A stretch of DNA of 64,000 bases from Niveibacterium terrae. Its GTDB lineage: Bacteria; Pseudomonadota; Gammaproteobacteria; Burkholderiales; Rhodocyclaceae. The stretch lies in NCBI RefSeq assembly GCF_048213115.1, contig NZ_CP172404.1, positions 1,426,001-1,490,000 on the forward strand, read 5' to 3'. Shown here piece by piece: positions 25,151-35,097 of the stretch. The stretch's first letter is position 1; each line of letters begins with the position of its first letter. The position numbers and the translations under genes are program-made. The notes beneath the pieces are model-generated. The model was given only the letters and a program-made list of their open reading frames with translations. It had not been told where the DNA came from and ran no database searches.

Positions 25151-27064
25151 TTACACTTGTTTGCTGCGGCTGCGCTGGAACAGGAAGCGGGCCGGGTCCA
25201 GCCGCTCGACGAGGGAGCGCGGCAGTGGATCGGGATCGCCGGCGATCTGGGAGGCGAGCTGCTCGGCCAGCAGCGAACTCCAGGTCAGGCCGCGCGCGCC
25301 CAGCGCCGAGAACAGGTAGAGCCCCGAGTGGCGGGGGACGTTTGCGAGTTTGAAGTTGCCCGCGTAGGCGACCGAAGGCAGGCGGCCGACCATGGGCATT
25401 CTGTCCGGCGAGACCGAACGATGGGAGACCCGGCCTTCGAGGGGCGGGGTCGGGAGCTTGGCGGTGAAGCCGGGCAGCATCCGGTCGAGCTTGTCGAGGT
25501 TTTCGAGGTGGTCGCCGAGGCGCAGATGCGTGCTCTCGTCCTCGGGGAAAATGCTCGCGCCGGCGCTGAGTGTGCCGTCCACGGACGGCGTCACATAACC
25601 CTGTCCGCAGACGACACGGGCGAGAGGGGGAAGCGCCTGTGCCGGCAGATGGCTGACCTGACCGCGCGCGCTGGTCAGCGGCAGCCACTCGGCCAAGGCC
25701 AGACGGCGGGCATCGGCGGCGTTGGCGAGGACGACGACCGGCGCTTCGCCGAGCACTTCGCCCTTGCTCGTGAGTGCCCGCCACAGTCCCCCCGTTCTCT
25801 GCAGATGGTGCACTGGGTGGCCGAAGCTCGTCTGGATCAGCGAAGGGAAGCGGGCGATATTGGCGCGGCACAAGCTGGGCGGATTGATCCATCCTCCCTG
25901 CTCGAAATACCAGCCGCCGAAGCGCACGGGCTGGCCCGCCAGTTCGGAGGCCGCGGCGCGGTCGACGAAGCGGACGAACTCGGATGGCGCCCGAATGATG
26001 CGGACGATCTCGGCGAGCTTCGCTTCCTGTTCCGCATCGCGCGCGAGGTGCAGCGCGCCGCAGAAGGCGCCGCGCACGTCGAGATTGGCACCTCTGAGCG
26101 CCTCAACGCGGCGGAGTCCGTAGAGGAAGCCCGAGCGCGTCAGTTGGAAGAGCCGGCCGTCGCTGGCGGCCGGCAGCGGCCGGAAAGCACCCGAAAGATT
26201 GCCCGACGCGCCTTGCGCGGGTCCGTCGGCGCCTTCGATCAGCTGGATCTGCCAGCCGCGGGAGGCGAGCCGCTCGGCGGTCGCGGTGCCGGCGAGGCCC
26301 GCTCCGATCACCAGAGCCCTGCGGTCGCTTGGCGCTTCGATCCGCGGCGTGGCACTGATCGCGTGGCCGCACAGGCGTTCGCGCTTGCCGGCGAATCCGG
26401 GAGCCTTGTCGGTCAGGAAGCCCGCTTCGGCGAGGCCTGTCCGTATCCAGCCCGAAACCGACCAGGTCGCGATCAGCGTGTCGGAATGGGACAGCTCGGC
26501 GAGCGCGCTAAACACCGTGGCGGACCACATGTCCGGGTTTTTGCCCGGAGCAAAGCCGTCGAGGAAGATCGCATCGGCCTGGGTCTTGAGCTCGGGAAGC
26601 AGCTCTTCGGCATCGCCGAACAGCAGGGTCAGCGTGACGCGGTCTTCGTCGAAGTGCAGGCGATGAAAGCCGGGAAGGGCGGCCGGCCACTGCGCGCACA
26701 GTTGCGATGACAGATCGGCCGGGGCGCGCGAGCGCTGATGGGCTTCGCGCAGATCCTCGGGCGAGAACGGATGCTTTTCGACCGAGATGAAATGCAGGCG
26801 CTGGCTGCGTTTGGGGTCGGCTCGCCAGGCTTCCCAGACGGCGAGGAAGTTGTGGCCCAGTCCGAAGCCGGTCTCGACGATCACATAGCAATCCTTCCCC
26901 TGCCATGTCTTGGGCAGGCCGCAACCGGCCATGAAGACTTCGCGGGCCTGGCCCAGTGCTCCAGCGTGGGGATGGTAGGCATCCCCATAGGTGAACGAAT
27001 AGGGAGTTCCTTCGTCATCGAACTGGAGACGTGCTGGCTCGATGGGGTGGTAGTTGCTGCTCAC
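25151..27064 (-). CDS. mnmC: bifunctional tRNA 5-(aminomethyl)-2-thiouridine methyltransferase / FAD oxidoreductase MnmC
   Basis: This 637-residue cytoplasmic enzyme finishes wobble uridine modification in tRNA: the C-terminal FAD domain converts cmnm5s2U34 to nm5s2U34 and the N-terminal domain methylates it to mnm5s2U34. The methyltransferase half (~1-240) carries VETGFGLGHNFLAVW for SAM binding and DAIFLDGFAPGKNPDMW. The oxidoreductase half (~250-630) starts with the dinucleotide motif ALVIGAGLAGTATAERLA. The domain order and length match E. coli MnmC (668 aa). It appears to be transcribed alone or with the downstream glycine-zipper gene. Confidence 0.94.
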   Translation of the reverse strand: MSSNYHPIEPARLQFDDEGTPYSFTYGDAYHPHAGALGQAREVFMAGCGLPKTWQGKDCYVIVETGFGLGHNFLAVWEAWRADPKRSQRLHFISVEKHPFSPEDLREAHQRSRAPADLSSQLCAQWPAALPGFHRLHFDEDRVTLTLLFGDAEELLPELKTQADAIFLDGFAPGKNPDMWSATVFSALAELSHSDTLIATWSVSGWIRTGLAEAGFLTDKAPGFAGKRERLCGHAISATPRIEAPSDRRALVIGAGLAGTATAERLASRGWQIQLIEGADGPAQGASGNLSGAFRPLPAASDGRLFQLTRSGFLYGLRRVEALRGANLDVRGAFCGALHLARDAEQEAKLAEIVRIIRAPSEFVRFVDRAAASELAGQPVRFGGWYFEQGGWINPPSLCRANIARFPSLIQTSFGHPVHHLQRTGGLWRALTSKGEVLGEAPVVVLANAADARRLALAEWLPLTSARGQVSHLPAQALPPLARVVCGQGYVTPSVDGTLSAGASIFPEDESTHLRLGDHLENLDKLDRMLPGFTAKLPTPPLEGRVSHRSVSPDRMPMVGRLPSVAYAGNFKLANVPRHSGLYLFSALGARGLTWSSLLAEQLASQIAGDPDPLPRSLVERLDPARFLFQRSRSKQV

Positions 27065-27606
27065 AGGGGAACTCCGCTCACGTGTCTATACCAATGCGCT
27101 GTGGCGACTTGGTCAAATTTCTTCAAGTCATTGAGGGGATTGAGGTTTCTCTCCTGGGGAGGAGAAAGCAGCCCTCATCGATACCCCTGCGATATGCTAC
27201 GTCGATGTGATTCTATCCGTCTTCGCCGGTTTTGCGACCTGTAACCCCTTCAGCCAAACCGCATGTCCAACTCTTCGCCACTGCCTGTCGGCCCAGAGGG
27301 GGCGAAGCTGGCGCGATCCGGCCGGCCGGATCAGAGCGGGCGCGGTACGGAGGGGGCAGCGGTAAAGCGACAGTCTGAAACCGTGGTTTCATCGAAACGG
27401 GTATCAAATATGGACTTGGCGGTGTCGCGAACAGTGAGCCGGGACCGGATGCGCCGCAGGGGGCAGACAGCTGGCACGGGTGATTATATGCCAGCGGAGT
27501 TCTTCCCGGTTCGCCGGGTCGGTGGGGGCCGGTCAAAAAGAGGCCGGCTTCTCCCGTTGTCGTCGCGTCGAAGCTCGCCGTCCGAGGGCGGACAGCGAGG
27601 AGCCGG
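27065..27606. other. 542-bp intergenic region without a supported gene
   Basis: Short frames exist on both strands, but they have no ribosome sites, no family resemblance and odd compositions. On the minus strand a TATAAT element (27488-27483, in GGCATATAATCAC) could be a -10 for transcription toward mnmC, over 400 bases upstream of it. A small hairpin TTTCTC...GAGAAA lies near 27146-27167. An unrecognised small RNA or long leader is possible. Confidence 0.4.
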
Positions 27607-30090
27607 CTAATGGATCCAGGCATCGAGTCCGTCTCGGCGCAGCTTGTCTTCCAGCGCTCGTTGCAGTTGCAGACCGGCCGCGAGATCTTCTTCGCTCGTG
27701 TCATAGTGGATTTCGGCCAGCGAGCTGCCGTCACGCTGCCCGTGCAAGCCGGCCACGCAGCCGGCCAGTTCGGCTGTGTCCTGCGGCCGCAAGCGGGTGA
27801 AGACCTGCCTCAGATCAGGCAGATACGCGACAAAATCGGCTTCGTCCCAGCCCGCAATCAAGGCATCCATGCCCGCGAGCAGGGAGGGCAAGCGCAACAA
27901 GAGCTCCGGTGCTGCGTTCAGCATGCCATTGAGAAAACGCACCGCTTCGCGCTGCTCGGCTCCGGCGCCGAAGCGCGCATGAACGACGGCCTCCAGCGAC
28001 GCCTCGCTCCACACCCCCTCCAGGAAGAGCAAAGCTGCCGAGGCGCCCGCGATGGCCGGCGAGAGCCCCGCGCCGGTCGCGAAACGGTCCAGATGCTGAT
28101 GAAGCTGGGCGAGATCGATGCCTGCGCCATCCTCGATCGCGCCAAGCTGGCGGCCGAGTTCGCGCAGCGAGAGCAGGTTCTGGACTGCGCGCGCTTCGGA
28201 CGCCTCGTCGCAGCTTGCGAGGTCGGGCAGCAGGAACAGGGCCGTCGGCCAGATCCGCTCAAGCAGCGCGAACAGCTGCGGGTTGCGCTGCACTCCGAGG
28301 GGCTCGCGTGCCTGCCAGAGCGTGCTCAGCCGGTGTCCGCTCTCGACAACCGACGCCAATGACGCGTCCTCGTCCAGGTGCGTCGAGAGCATCTGCAGCA
28401 ATTGCGGCAGGCGCGCGTGCAGCCCGATCAGGCAAGCGCGCACGAGCAGCATGACGGCCGTGGCGGCGCTGCGGGCGCGGCCGGCTTCGAACAGCGCAGC
28501 CTCTTCGCGGGCGAGCCGTGCCATGCAGACGGTTTCAAGCGTTGCGCCATCGGCGGCCAGCTCGATCAGGCGCGCCTCGACAAGAGGAGACCAGGCCGCG
28601 CGCCATTCCTCGAACAGCAGGTTGAGCCGGCTGTTGCCGAGAAAGTCCGGCCCCGACAGCTTCGTGGCGAGACCCGCGTCGAGGTAGGTCATCGCATGAA
28701 AGAAACGGCTGCGTTCGCGGTGGGAAGGCTTGCGATAGAGGTCGAGCCGCGCGATGTGCGGTGTGCTGTCGTCGAGCCGCACGCCGGCGGCGCGGGCGCG
28801 GCGGCGGGCGTCCTCGATCAGCGGTGGTGAGCCGGCCGAAGGCGGCACATCGCCGATCCGGCTCCCCCCCAGGAAGCGGCGGAGGTCGGCGGTGAAACCG
28901 CGCGTGCCTTCGTCGATCGCCCCTTTCACGAAGCATGAACGGATCGCGTCGAGCAGATCCTGGCGACCCGGTCCTGGGTTGCCGCGCAGCTCGGCCAACC
29001 GCATCGCCTGCACGGCCGCCGCCTGGACGAGCGCCGTGGAGACCGCATCGGAGAGGTCGTCTTCGCGCGTCTTGCGCGCAAAGCGGGTGAGCATGTCGAG
29101 TGCGACCGCGGCGAACGGATCACGCTCCTTGCGTTCGAAGGCCTCCCAGAGGCACTGGTAGTAGGCGGGCGAAGGCATTCCTGATGCGTAGCCGTTGAGC
29201 GCGTCGAGCTGCTCGAAGCTGTAGCGGATCAGCCAGGCCCCCGGCGCTGTCTTCTCCGTGGCCTCTTTCGCGCGCCGCGGCTTGGCGGTCTGCCATGCGC
29301 TCAGCAATTCCGGCGTGTGGAAGCCGCCGGTGACCACGACGATGTTCCCGGCCAGCCGTTCGCGCCACGCGCGGATATGCGCGGCCATATGGCGTTCCCG
29401 AGGCAGCGAGAGTTCTGCTTCGAGCACTTCCGGCTCGTAGTCGAGCCTCGCCATCGCGCACCAGTGGAACACGTCGCCGAAAAAGCTGCGCCATTCTCCG
29501 ACCGTATCCGGTGCGCGCAATTCGAACAGACGATCCCACAGTTCATCGTGATCGACGCAGCCGAGCCGCGCCGCCATCGCGCCAAGGTAGGCGCTGTGCG
29601 CGAAATGACGCTCTTCCATCAGGCTTTGCGCAGCCTGGCTTTCGTCCCCGCCCTCCCAGGCCTTGTCGCGCCACGGCAGATCGATCAGCGCGAGCTCGGC
29701 ACCGAGTGCAAAGCCTTCCCGGGCCGCGACCCATTCGGGGCTGTAGTCGCAGAAGGGATAGAAAGATGAACGTGTTTCCGGGCGTGTCTTCTCCCCGGCG
29801 TCGGCTTCCTCGACCGCGCGCGTGCGGGTGGCCTGGCAGAGGATCGCTACCGGCGCCCTCGTCTGCGGATCGTTCAGCAGCGGCAGCAGCGCGCCGATAT
29901 CGTCCGGTCCTTCGATCAGCACCGCCGCGGGTTTGAGCTCACGCAGCATCTGGCGCAGCGCGAGCGCGCAGGCCGGGCTGTGATGGCGCACCGGGGCGAA
30001 GTAGACGTCGCGCTCGCCGAACAGCCGGGTGCGGGCTTCGGCAACCCGTTCAGCCGCATCTCCCGGGGGCAGGGCGGGGGTGAGGCTCAT
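27607..30090 (-). CDS. DUF5682 family protein (YehM-like), last gene of the MoxR-VWA operon
   Basis: An 827-residue cytoplasmic protein of the DUF5682 family, the group that includes E. coli YehM. The start RDVYFAPVRHHSPACALAL and the following EGPDDIGALLPLL are the conserved N-terminal features; the region around HMAAHIRAWRERLAGNIVVVTGGFHTPEL is also typical and carries His/Asp/Glu residues that resemble a TraB/PrgY-like fold, though no activity is known. The rest is mostly alpha-helical. It is 78 bases downstream of the AAA+ ATPase gene. Function in the family is uncharacterised; the operon suggests a substrate-recognition or effector part of an ATPase-VWA machine. Confidence 0.85.
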   Translation of the reverse strand: MSLTPALPPGDAAERVAEARTRLFGERDVYFAPVRHHSPACALALRQMLRELKPAAVLIEGPDDIGALLPLLNDPQTRAPVAILCQATRTRAVEEADAGEKTRPETRSSFYPFCDYSPEWVAAREGFALGAELALIDLPWRDKAWEGGDESQAAQSLMEERHFAHSAYLGAMAARLGCVDHDELWDRLFELRAPDTVGEWRSFFGDVFHWCAMARLDYEPEVLEAELSLPRERHMAAHIRAWRERLAGNIVVVTGGFHTPELLSAWQTAKPRRAKEATEKTAPGAWLIRYSFEQLDALNGYASGMPSPAYYQCLWEAFERKERDPFAAVALDMLTRFARKTREDDLSDAVSTALVQAAAVQAMRLAELRGNPGPGRQDLLDAIRSCFVKGAIDEGTRGFTADLRRFLGGSRIGDVPPSAGSPPLIEDARRRARAAGVRLDDSTPHIARLDLYRKPSHRERSRFFHAMTYLDAGLATKLSGPDFLGNSRLNLLFEEWRAAWSPLVEARLIELAADGATLETVCMARLAREEAALFEAGRARSAATAVMLLVRACLIGLHARLPQLLQMLSTHLDEDASLASVVESGHRLSTLWQAREPLGVQRNPQLFALLERIWPTALFLLPDLASCDEASEARAVQNLLSLRELGRQLGAIEDGAGIDLAQLHQHLDRFATGAGLSPAIAGASAALLFLEGVWSEASLEAVVHARFGAGAEQREAVRFLNGMLNAAPELLLRLPSLLAGMDALIAGWDEADFVAYLPDLRQVFTRLRPQDTAELAGCVAGLHGQRDGSSLAEIHYDTSEEDLAAGLQLQRALEDKLRRDGLDAWIH

Positions 30091-30168
30091 AGGGGACGGA
30101 GCTCCTCAATGGCCGCTGAGCGCCAGCGCTTCATCCGGGCTTTCCTGGGCGCGGATCTGTCCATCGCG

Positions 30169-31263
30169 CTATTGCCACAGTGCCCGCGCCGCGTCATGGA
30201 ATTCCTTCCACTGCGTGTCGCGTCGGCCGCGCTCGCGCACGACCGTGTCGAAGTAGTGCTTCACGCGCTTGGCATCGTCCTGACTGTCCTTGAACACGAC
30301 GCCCTGCAGCTGGCTCGCGATCTCGCGCGGCGTGAGCCTGCCGTCGTTGAAATGCTGAGCCTGCAGTGCCGCTGCGTAAGCGACGTTGACTGCCTCGGCT
30401 GTCGACATCGTCGCATCGAGCCCCTTGATCGCGGTCCCTTCCTGAGTCTGCCCGGCGCGAAGCTCCTGGAAGGTGGTGACGAGGAGCGAGATCACGTCGC
30501 GCGGCACGCTGACCCGTTCGCAGCCTTCGAACTCGCGCGTGACCTGTGCCATCACCAGATCGATCTCGAACTGCAGGTCGCGGATCGGGCGCACGGTTTC
30601 GAAGTTGAAGCGCCGTTTCAGGGCTGACGACATCTCGTGCACGCCGCGATCGCGGAGGTTGGCGGTCGCGATGATGTTGAAGCCGCGCTGTGCGAACAGT
30701 CGTGCCTCATCGCCGAGTTCCGGAACCATCAGCTGCTTCTCGCTCATCAGCGAGATCATCACGTCCTGGATCTCGGGCGGGCAGCGGGTGATTTCCTCGA
30801 AACGGACAAGCTTGCCAGCACGCATCGCCTGATAGATCGGCGAGGGCACGAGCGCGCGCTGGCTCGGTCCTTCGGCGAGCAGCAGCGCGTAGTTCCAGGA
30901 ATACTTGATGTGGTCCTCGGTCGTGCCGGCCGTGCCCTGCACCGTGAGTCCGGAGTCCCCGCTGATTGCGGCAGTGAGGAGTTCGGAGAGCAGCGATTTC
31001 GCGGTGCCCGGCTCGCCGACGAGCATCAGACCTTGATGACCCATCAGCGTGACGATGGCGCGGTCGATCAGCGGATCGTCGCCGAAGAACTTGCGGCTCA
31101 CCTGCAGAGCTTCGTCGCCGAGAATGAAGCGCCGCACCGCGCGCGGCGAGAGCTTCCAGCCGGGCGGGCGCGTGTCCTTGTCGGCATCCGCGAGCCTCTG
31201 GAGTTCGTCGGCGTAGCGCAGTTCTGCGGCCAGCCGTACAGCCTGTGTCGTGTTCGTGCTCAT
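30169..31263 (-). CDS. MoxR-type AAA+ ATPase (YehL-like)
   Basis: A 364-residue ATPase with Walker A GEPGTAKSLL (~residues 95-104), a Walker B region LVRFEEITRCPPEIQD (~160-175) and a sensor-1-like NIIATANLRDRG, with the ALKRRFNFETV arginine region. Walker B reads FEEI where most MoxR proteins have LDEI. MoxR ATPases act as chaperones that remodel or load metal into partner proteins together with VWA proteins, and a VWA gene lies in the same operon. The ATG at 31263 (MSTNTTQ) was chosen because it starts 8 bases after the DUF4132 stop with GGAA-type ribosome site sequence upstream; an upstream GTG-type start would overlap that gene. Confidence 0.9.
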   Translation of the reverse strand: MSTNTTQAVRLAAELRYADELQRLADADKDTRPPGWKLSPRAVRRFILGDEALQVSRKFFGDDPLIDRAIVTLMGHQGLMLVGEPGTAKSLLSELLTAAISGDSGLTVQGTAGTTEDHIKYSWNYALLLAEGPSQRALVPSPIYQAMRAGKLVRFEEITRCPPEIQDVMISLMSEKQLMVPELGDEARLFAQRGFNIIATANLRDRGVHEMSSALKRRFNFETVRPIRDLQFEIDLVMAQVTREFEGCERVSVPRDVISLLVTTFQELRAGQTQEGTAIKGLDATMSTAEAVNVAYAAALQAQHFNDGRLTPREIASQLQGVVFKDSQDDAKRVKHYFDTVVRERGRRDTQWKEFHDAARALWQ

Positions 31264-31271
31264 CCTGTTCC

Positions 31272-34200
31272 TCACCACGGCATCTTCTTTTCCCACTCGG
31301 GATCGAATCCCGCGCAGGTCTGCGCCGCCGCCAGATAGTCCGCATACGCCTCGGCCAGCAGCACCGGCGGCACCTCGGCCAGCGCGATCGTGCGATCGCC
31401 CCAGCTGCGGATCTTCATGTTTTCAAAGGCAAGCGTCTTGAGCGCGGCCGGCAGGTTTTCCTCGGGCAGGCAGTTGCCGGAGAATTCGATGACCACGCGC
31501 ACGCCGACGCTCGGGAATTCCTTGAGGTACTGGCTGAAGAAGCCTCCGTCCTCGGCCTGCGAATGCTGGTAGCCGAGCTTGTTGAAGGTGCCGCGCAGCG
31601 TGAAGGTGTCGCTGATCCAGCCGAGGCGGTCGGCAATCTCCTTCGTGTCCTGCCCCTTGTCGTCCTTGACGGCGATGAGCGGAACTTTGCGCGTCATCTG
31701 CGCGAACAGCGGCGTGAGCTTGTAGTCCTTGAAGTGCGCGACCCACGCCGCGGCGGTCTGCGCATCGACGAGCGAAGCGTGTCCGATGCGGATTTGGCTG
31801 TCGGCCTGCAGTTCGACTTCGTCGTCCTGCGTGTCGATCAGCCCACCGTCCTCGGTCGGGCGGAAGCTCGTGCGGATTGCGCCGTCGGGCGCGACTTCGA
31901 GCCAGACGAGGCGCTGGATCAGCCGCCCCACGATGGGGTGGCGGTGCAGGTATTCGCACCATTCGTTCTGCGGCCACAGGCGTCCGGCGCACATCGCTTC
32001 GAAGAGGCGCGCGGTCTGCAGTTCGATGATCTGCTTGAGTTCCTTCTTGCAGGTCGAGAACTGCGACTTGGCCTCCTTGATCAGCGCCGGGTCGTCGTTC
32101 TGGCGCGCTTCGGGCAGCGCCTTGAGGAGCTTGCCGTCCGGGTTGCGCAGCTCGGGCTTCATCGCCGCGTCGAGCGTCAGCGTGAAGAGGCGCTCTCCGT
32201 ACTGGAGTTCGAGCTTTCCGCTGTCATCGAGCCCCGCCGTGGGCGCCGTGCGGTCGGCGAGCTGTTCCTGGGACCAGCCGTTGCGGTCGGCGATCTGCTG
32301 CACGAGCGCTCGCGCTTTTTCCTGGACGGAGGCGGTGCGATAACGCCGCGCGAGGCCGAGCAGAAACTGGATCAGCACCGGATCGTTGCCGGCTGCGGCG
32401 GCTTCGATCATCGCTTCGATCTGCGCGCGGCGCTGGTAGTCATCGCGCATGTACTGCTGGAGCAGCGTCACCGTCTGATGGGCCGGAGCATCGGCGATCA
32501 GCGCGAGGATGCCTTTCTCGCCGATCGCGCTGCCCAGATAGATGCTCATCTTCTCGCGCTTGCATTCCTCGAAGACCTGCTCCTGCGACTTGTTGTAGTT
32601 GGCCTCGTACCACTGCCGGTATTCCGGCTTCGCATTGAGGTAGCCCTGCTGGTAGTTCTGATAACGCCCGGGCGCTTCGGCCTGGGCGTAGGCGATGCCT
32701 TCTTCCAGTGAAGGGTGGCGCGTGTCCTGGGCGATGAACTGGTACAGCACGAAGCCGCCGAGCGCTTCGCTGCTCGCCGCATCGAGCAGATCGAGGTAGC
32801 GCGAGAGCAGCGCATTGCCGCCCGGTTCCTTGAGTTTACAGGCGAGCACGACCCACCAGCGGATGATTTCGGGTTCCACCGCTTTGCCGTCTGTCCAGCG
32901 GCAGGCGGGCAGAGCCTCCATCGGGAACCAGGAAAGCCCCGCGGGCGGCTTCGCCTTGAGACCCTTTTTCGCTTCGGCGAGCAAGGTCTCTGGGGCGAGC
33001 CAGCGGGAGATGTCCGCGCCCAGCGCCTCGATCGTCGTCAGATAGACGGCGCGGACGGTCTCGCGGCTTTCCTTGGCGAGCGCGCCCGTCAGCACTTCGA
33101 TGGCGTCGGTGTATTTGAGCTCGGCCAACCAGTTGGCGGCTTCGATGCGCACTTCGCTCTTGCCGGAATCGAGCGCCTTGATGATGCGGCGTCCGATGTC
33201 GGGCAGCGTCGAAAGCGCGGCCTGCGCGGCGGAGCGGTAGGTCTTGCCTTCGCCGAGAGCGAGTTCCATCACGCGCGGCAGCCACCGTGCCTGCATCGTC
33301 GGGAAAGTCGCCAGCGTGCGCAGCGTCGGACCGAGCTCGATGCGAAAGCGCGTGTTCTCGCGCTTGGGCGGTGCAACCAGCCCGAGCCCTTCGTCGATGT
33401 ATTCCGGGTGTTCGGCAAAGAAGGGCCAGACGCGGTCCGCGGGCAGCAGCTCACAGGCCGACGCGGTGTTCCAGTAGTCGGAGAGGGCGCTCTGCGCGAC
33501 TTCGTCGATCGGGAGGCCGGAACGCTGGAACAGGTCGGCCAGGGCGCGCAGGTCGACCGAGCCGGCCGCCTGCCGGCTGAGCCATTTCTGGAATCCGTCA
33601 TCGACCCAGAAGCTGCCCCAGTGCCGCGCGACGCTGAGCCAGCGGATCAGGTGGGTGACGCGGAAGGCCGGCAGGGCCTGCAGGCGCGCGCCGTGCATCA
33701 CGCACTGCTGGACTTCGTTCGCCTGCACGCAGCTCAGGTCGTCCTTGCTGCCCTTGCCGTTGAGCACCCGCACGACTGCGCGCAGCGATTCTTCGTCGAC
33801 CTTCTGAAGATTGGCGTAGTTCTTCTGGCGCCACGTGTATTTGTGCTGATTCGCCTTGTTTTCCTCGATCTCGCTCTCGGCCGATTTGCGCGCCCCCTCG
33901 AGCACGTCGCGAAGGTTGGCGAGCAGAAGTTCGACGGTCTCTTCGCCGAGTTCCGTGTCCTCGAAGGGCTGCCAGGCGGGCGGTTCCGGAAGCGCGAGGG
34001 CGCCCGCGTCGCCCGCTGCGTCGAGGCGCGACAGGGCGGCGCTTATCGTCTGCTGGACCGGTTTGCTGGTTTCCTTGCTCAGCGCGGCCTCCAGGCGGGT
34101 GCGCGCTTCTTCGCCGGGCAGGCGGGCGATCAGTTCGGCGGCCTGCGCGCGCTCAGAGCTGCCGCCCTCGCGCAGCACGGCATCGAGCAGTTCGATCCGT

Positions 34201-35078
34201 CGTGCGCTCTCGATGCCGTCGAGATGCGGGCAGGCTTCGCTGCGCACGCCCTTGCTGCTGTCGACCGCGAGCCGCACGAAAAGCGGCGCGAAGACGGCGA
34301 GCAGAGCCTTGTCGCCGCCGAGGCGCCTGGCGAGCACGGTTCGGCCCGCTGCCGAGAGCTGTGCCGGCAGCGCTTCGACCGCCTGAGGGTGGGCCTTCAT
34401 ATAGTCGGCGACGGTGCTCGCGCTGACCAGTCCGTCGAGGTGGTCGTGGTAGTAGTTTTCCAGCCCCTTGCGCTCGAAGACTTCCTGCAGTGCCAGCGTT
34501 TCGTCGAGGCCTTCATGGGCGAGAAGGCGCGCGATCAGATCTATGGTCCAGGCGGGGCGCGCCTGGACCAGATCCCTCTGCCGTCCGTCGTTGATGCTCG
34601 CAAACAACGCGTCGTTGATCAGGTACTGGAGCCAGTCCGGTACCGGCGCCCCGGGATGGTCGAGTGACTTGCCCGCATCGGCCGCCGCCAGCAGCTTGCC
34701 CAGCCGGACCAGCGCATCGAGCGGCGGCGTCCCGGCGCTGATCGAGGCGTAGAGATCGGAGCGCGCGGCGAGGCTGGCCTTGCCGAGCTTTTCAAGTTCC
34801 TTCTGGTTGTAGAGATTGAAGTTCCAGCGCAGCCGTCCGGGTTTGCCGAGCAACTCGCCGGGCGTGCCGATCGGCGAGGACGCGGTGGGCAGTTCGAGGA
34901 GCACCGCCTCCTGCGTTCCTTCGAGCACGAATTCGAGCGCCCGGGCGCCAAGGAGGCCCTCCGCGCGGTCGAGCGGTTCGAAGGCGTGCTTGAGAAGACT
35001 CACTTGTTCGATGTTGAGGCCGTGAGGGCCCGTGTTCGTTCCGCTCAGGGTGTTCAGGATCTTGTCGAGGAAGCTCAT
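31272..35078 (-). CDS. large HEAT-repeat/DUF4132 protein (YehI-like)
   Basis: A 1268-residue cytoplasmic protein. The N-terminal ~850 residues consist mainly of helical pairs resembling HEAT repeats (e.g. EVRIEAANWLAELKYTDAIE, with VRSEACPHL earlier). The C-terminal ~350 residues carry the DUF4132 region, ending in FNKLGYQHSQAEDGGFFSQY and VRVVIEFSGNCLPEEN. E. coli YehI (about 1200 aa) is the nearest named relative; the WGR domain sometimes found at the start of this family is not seen here. It is the central gene of the operon, 19 bases after the SWIM gene and 8 bases before the ATPase. A scaffold role is inferred; nothing catalytic was found. Confidence 0.84.
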   Translation of the reverse strand: MSFLDKILNTLSGTNTGPHGLNIEQVSLLKHAFEPLDRAEGLLGARALEFVLEGTQEAVLLELPTASSPIGTPGELLGKPGRLRWNFNLYNQKELEKLGKASLAARSDLYASISAGTPPLDALVRLGKLLAAADAGKSLDHPGAPVPDWLQYLINDALFASINDGRQRDLVQARPAWTIDLIARLLAHEGLDETLALQEVFERKGLENYYHDHLDGLVSASTVADYMKAHPQAVEALPAQLSAAGRTVLARRLGGDKALLAVFAPLFVRLAVDSSKGVRSEACPHLDGIESARRIELLDAVLREGGSSERAQAAELIARLPGEEARTRLEAALSKETSKPVQQTISAALSRLDAAGDAGALALPEPPAWQPFEDTELGEETVELLLANLRDVLEGARKSAESEIEENKANQHKYTWRQKNYANLQKVDEESLRAVVRVLNGKGSKDDLSCVQANEVQQCVMHGARLQALPAFRVTHLIRWLSVARHWGSFWVDDGFQKWLSRQAAGSVDLRALADLFQRSGLPIDEVAQSALSDYWNTASACELLPADRVWPFFAEHPEYIDEGLGLVAPPKRENTRFRIELGPTLRTLATFPTMQARWLPRVMELALGEGKTYRSAAQAALSTLPDIGRRIIKALDSGKSEVRIEAANWLAELKYTDAIEVLTGALAKESRETVRAVYLTTIEALGADISRWLAPETLLAEAKKGLKAKPPAGLSWFPMEALPACRWTDGKAVEPEIIRWWVVLACKLKEPGGNALLSRYLDLLDAASSEALGGFVLYQFIAQDTRHPSLEEGIAYAQAEAPGRYQNYQQGYLNAKPEYRQWYEANYNKSQEQVFEECKREKMSIYLGSAIGEKGILALIADAPAHQTVTLLQQYMRDDYQRRAQIEAMIEAAAAGNDPVLIQFLLGLARRYRTASVQEKARALVQQIADRNGWSQEQLADRTAPTAGLDDSGKLELQYGERLFTLTLDAAMKPELRNPDGKLLKALPEARQNDDPALIKEAKSQFSTCKKELKQIIELQTARLFEAMCAGRLWPQNEWCEYLHRHPIVGRLIQRLVWLEVAPDGAIRTSFRPTEDGGLIDTQDDEVELQADSQIRIGHASLVDAQTAAAWVAHFKDYKLTPLFAQMTRKVPLIAVKDDKGQDTKEIADRLGWISDTFTLRGTFNKLGYQHSQAEDGGFFSQYLKEFPSVGVRVVIEFSGNCLPEENLPAALKTLAFENMKIRSWGDRTIALAEVPPVLLAEAYADYLAAAQTCAGFDPEWEKKMPW

Positions 35079-35097
35079 GGTTGTGATCGCCAGAAGG

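Noticed and set aside
27213..27734. A 173-residue minus-strand frame before mnmC
   Set aside because: It overlaps the end of the DUF5682 gene in another frame, has no ribosome site and no family resemblance.
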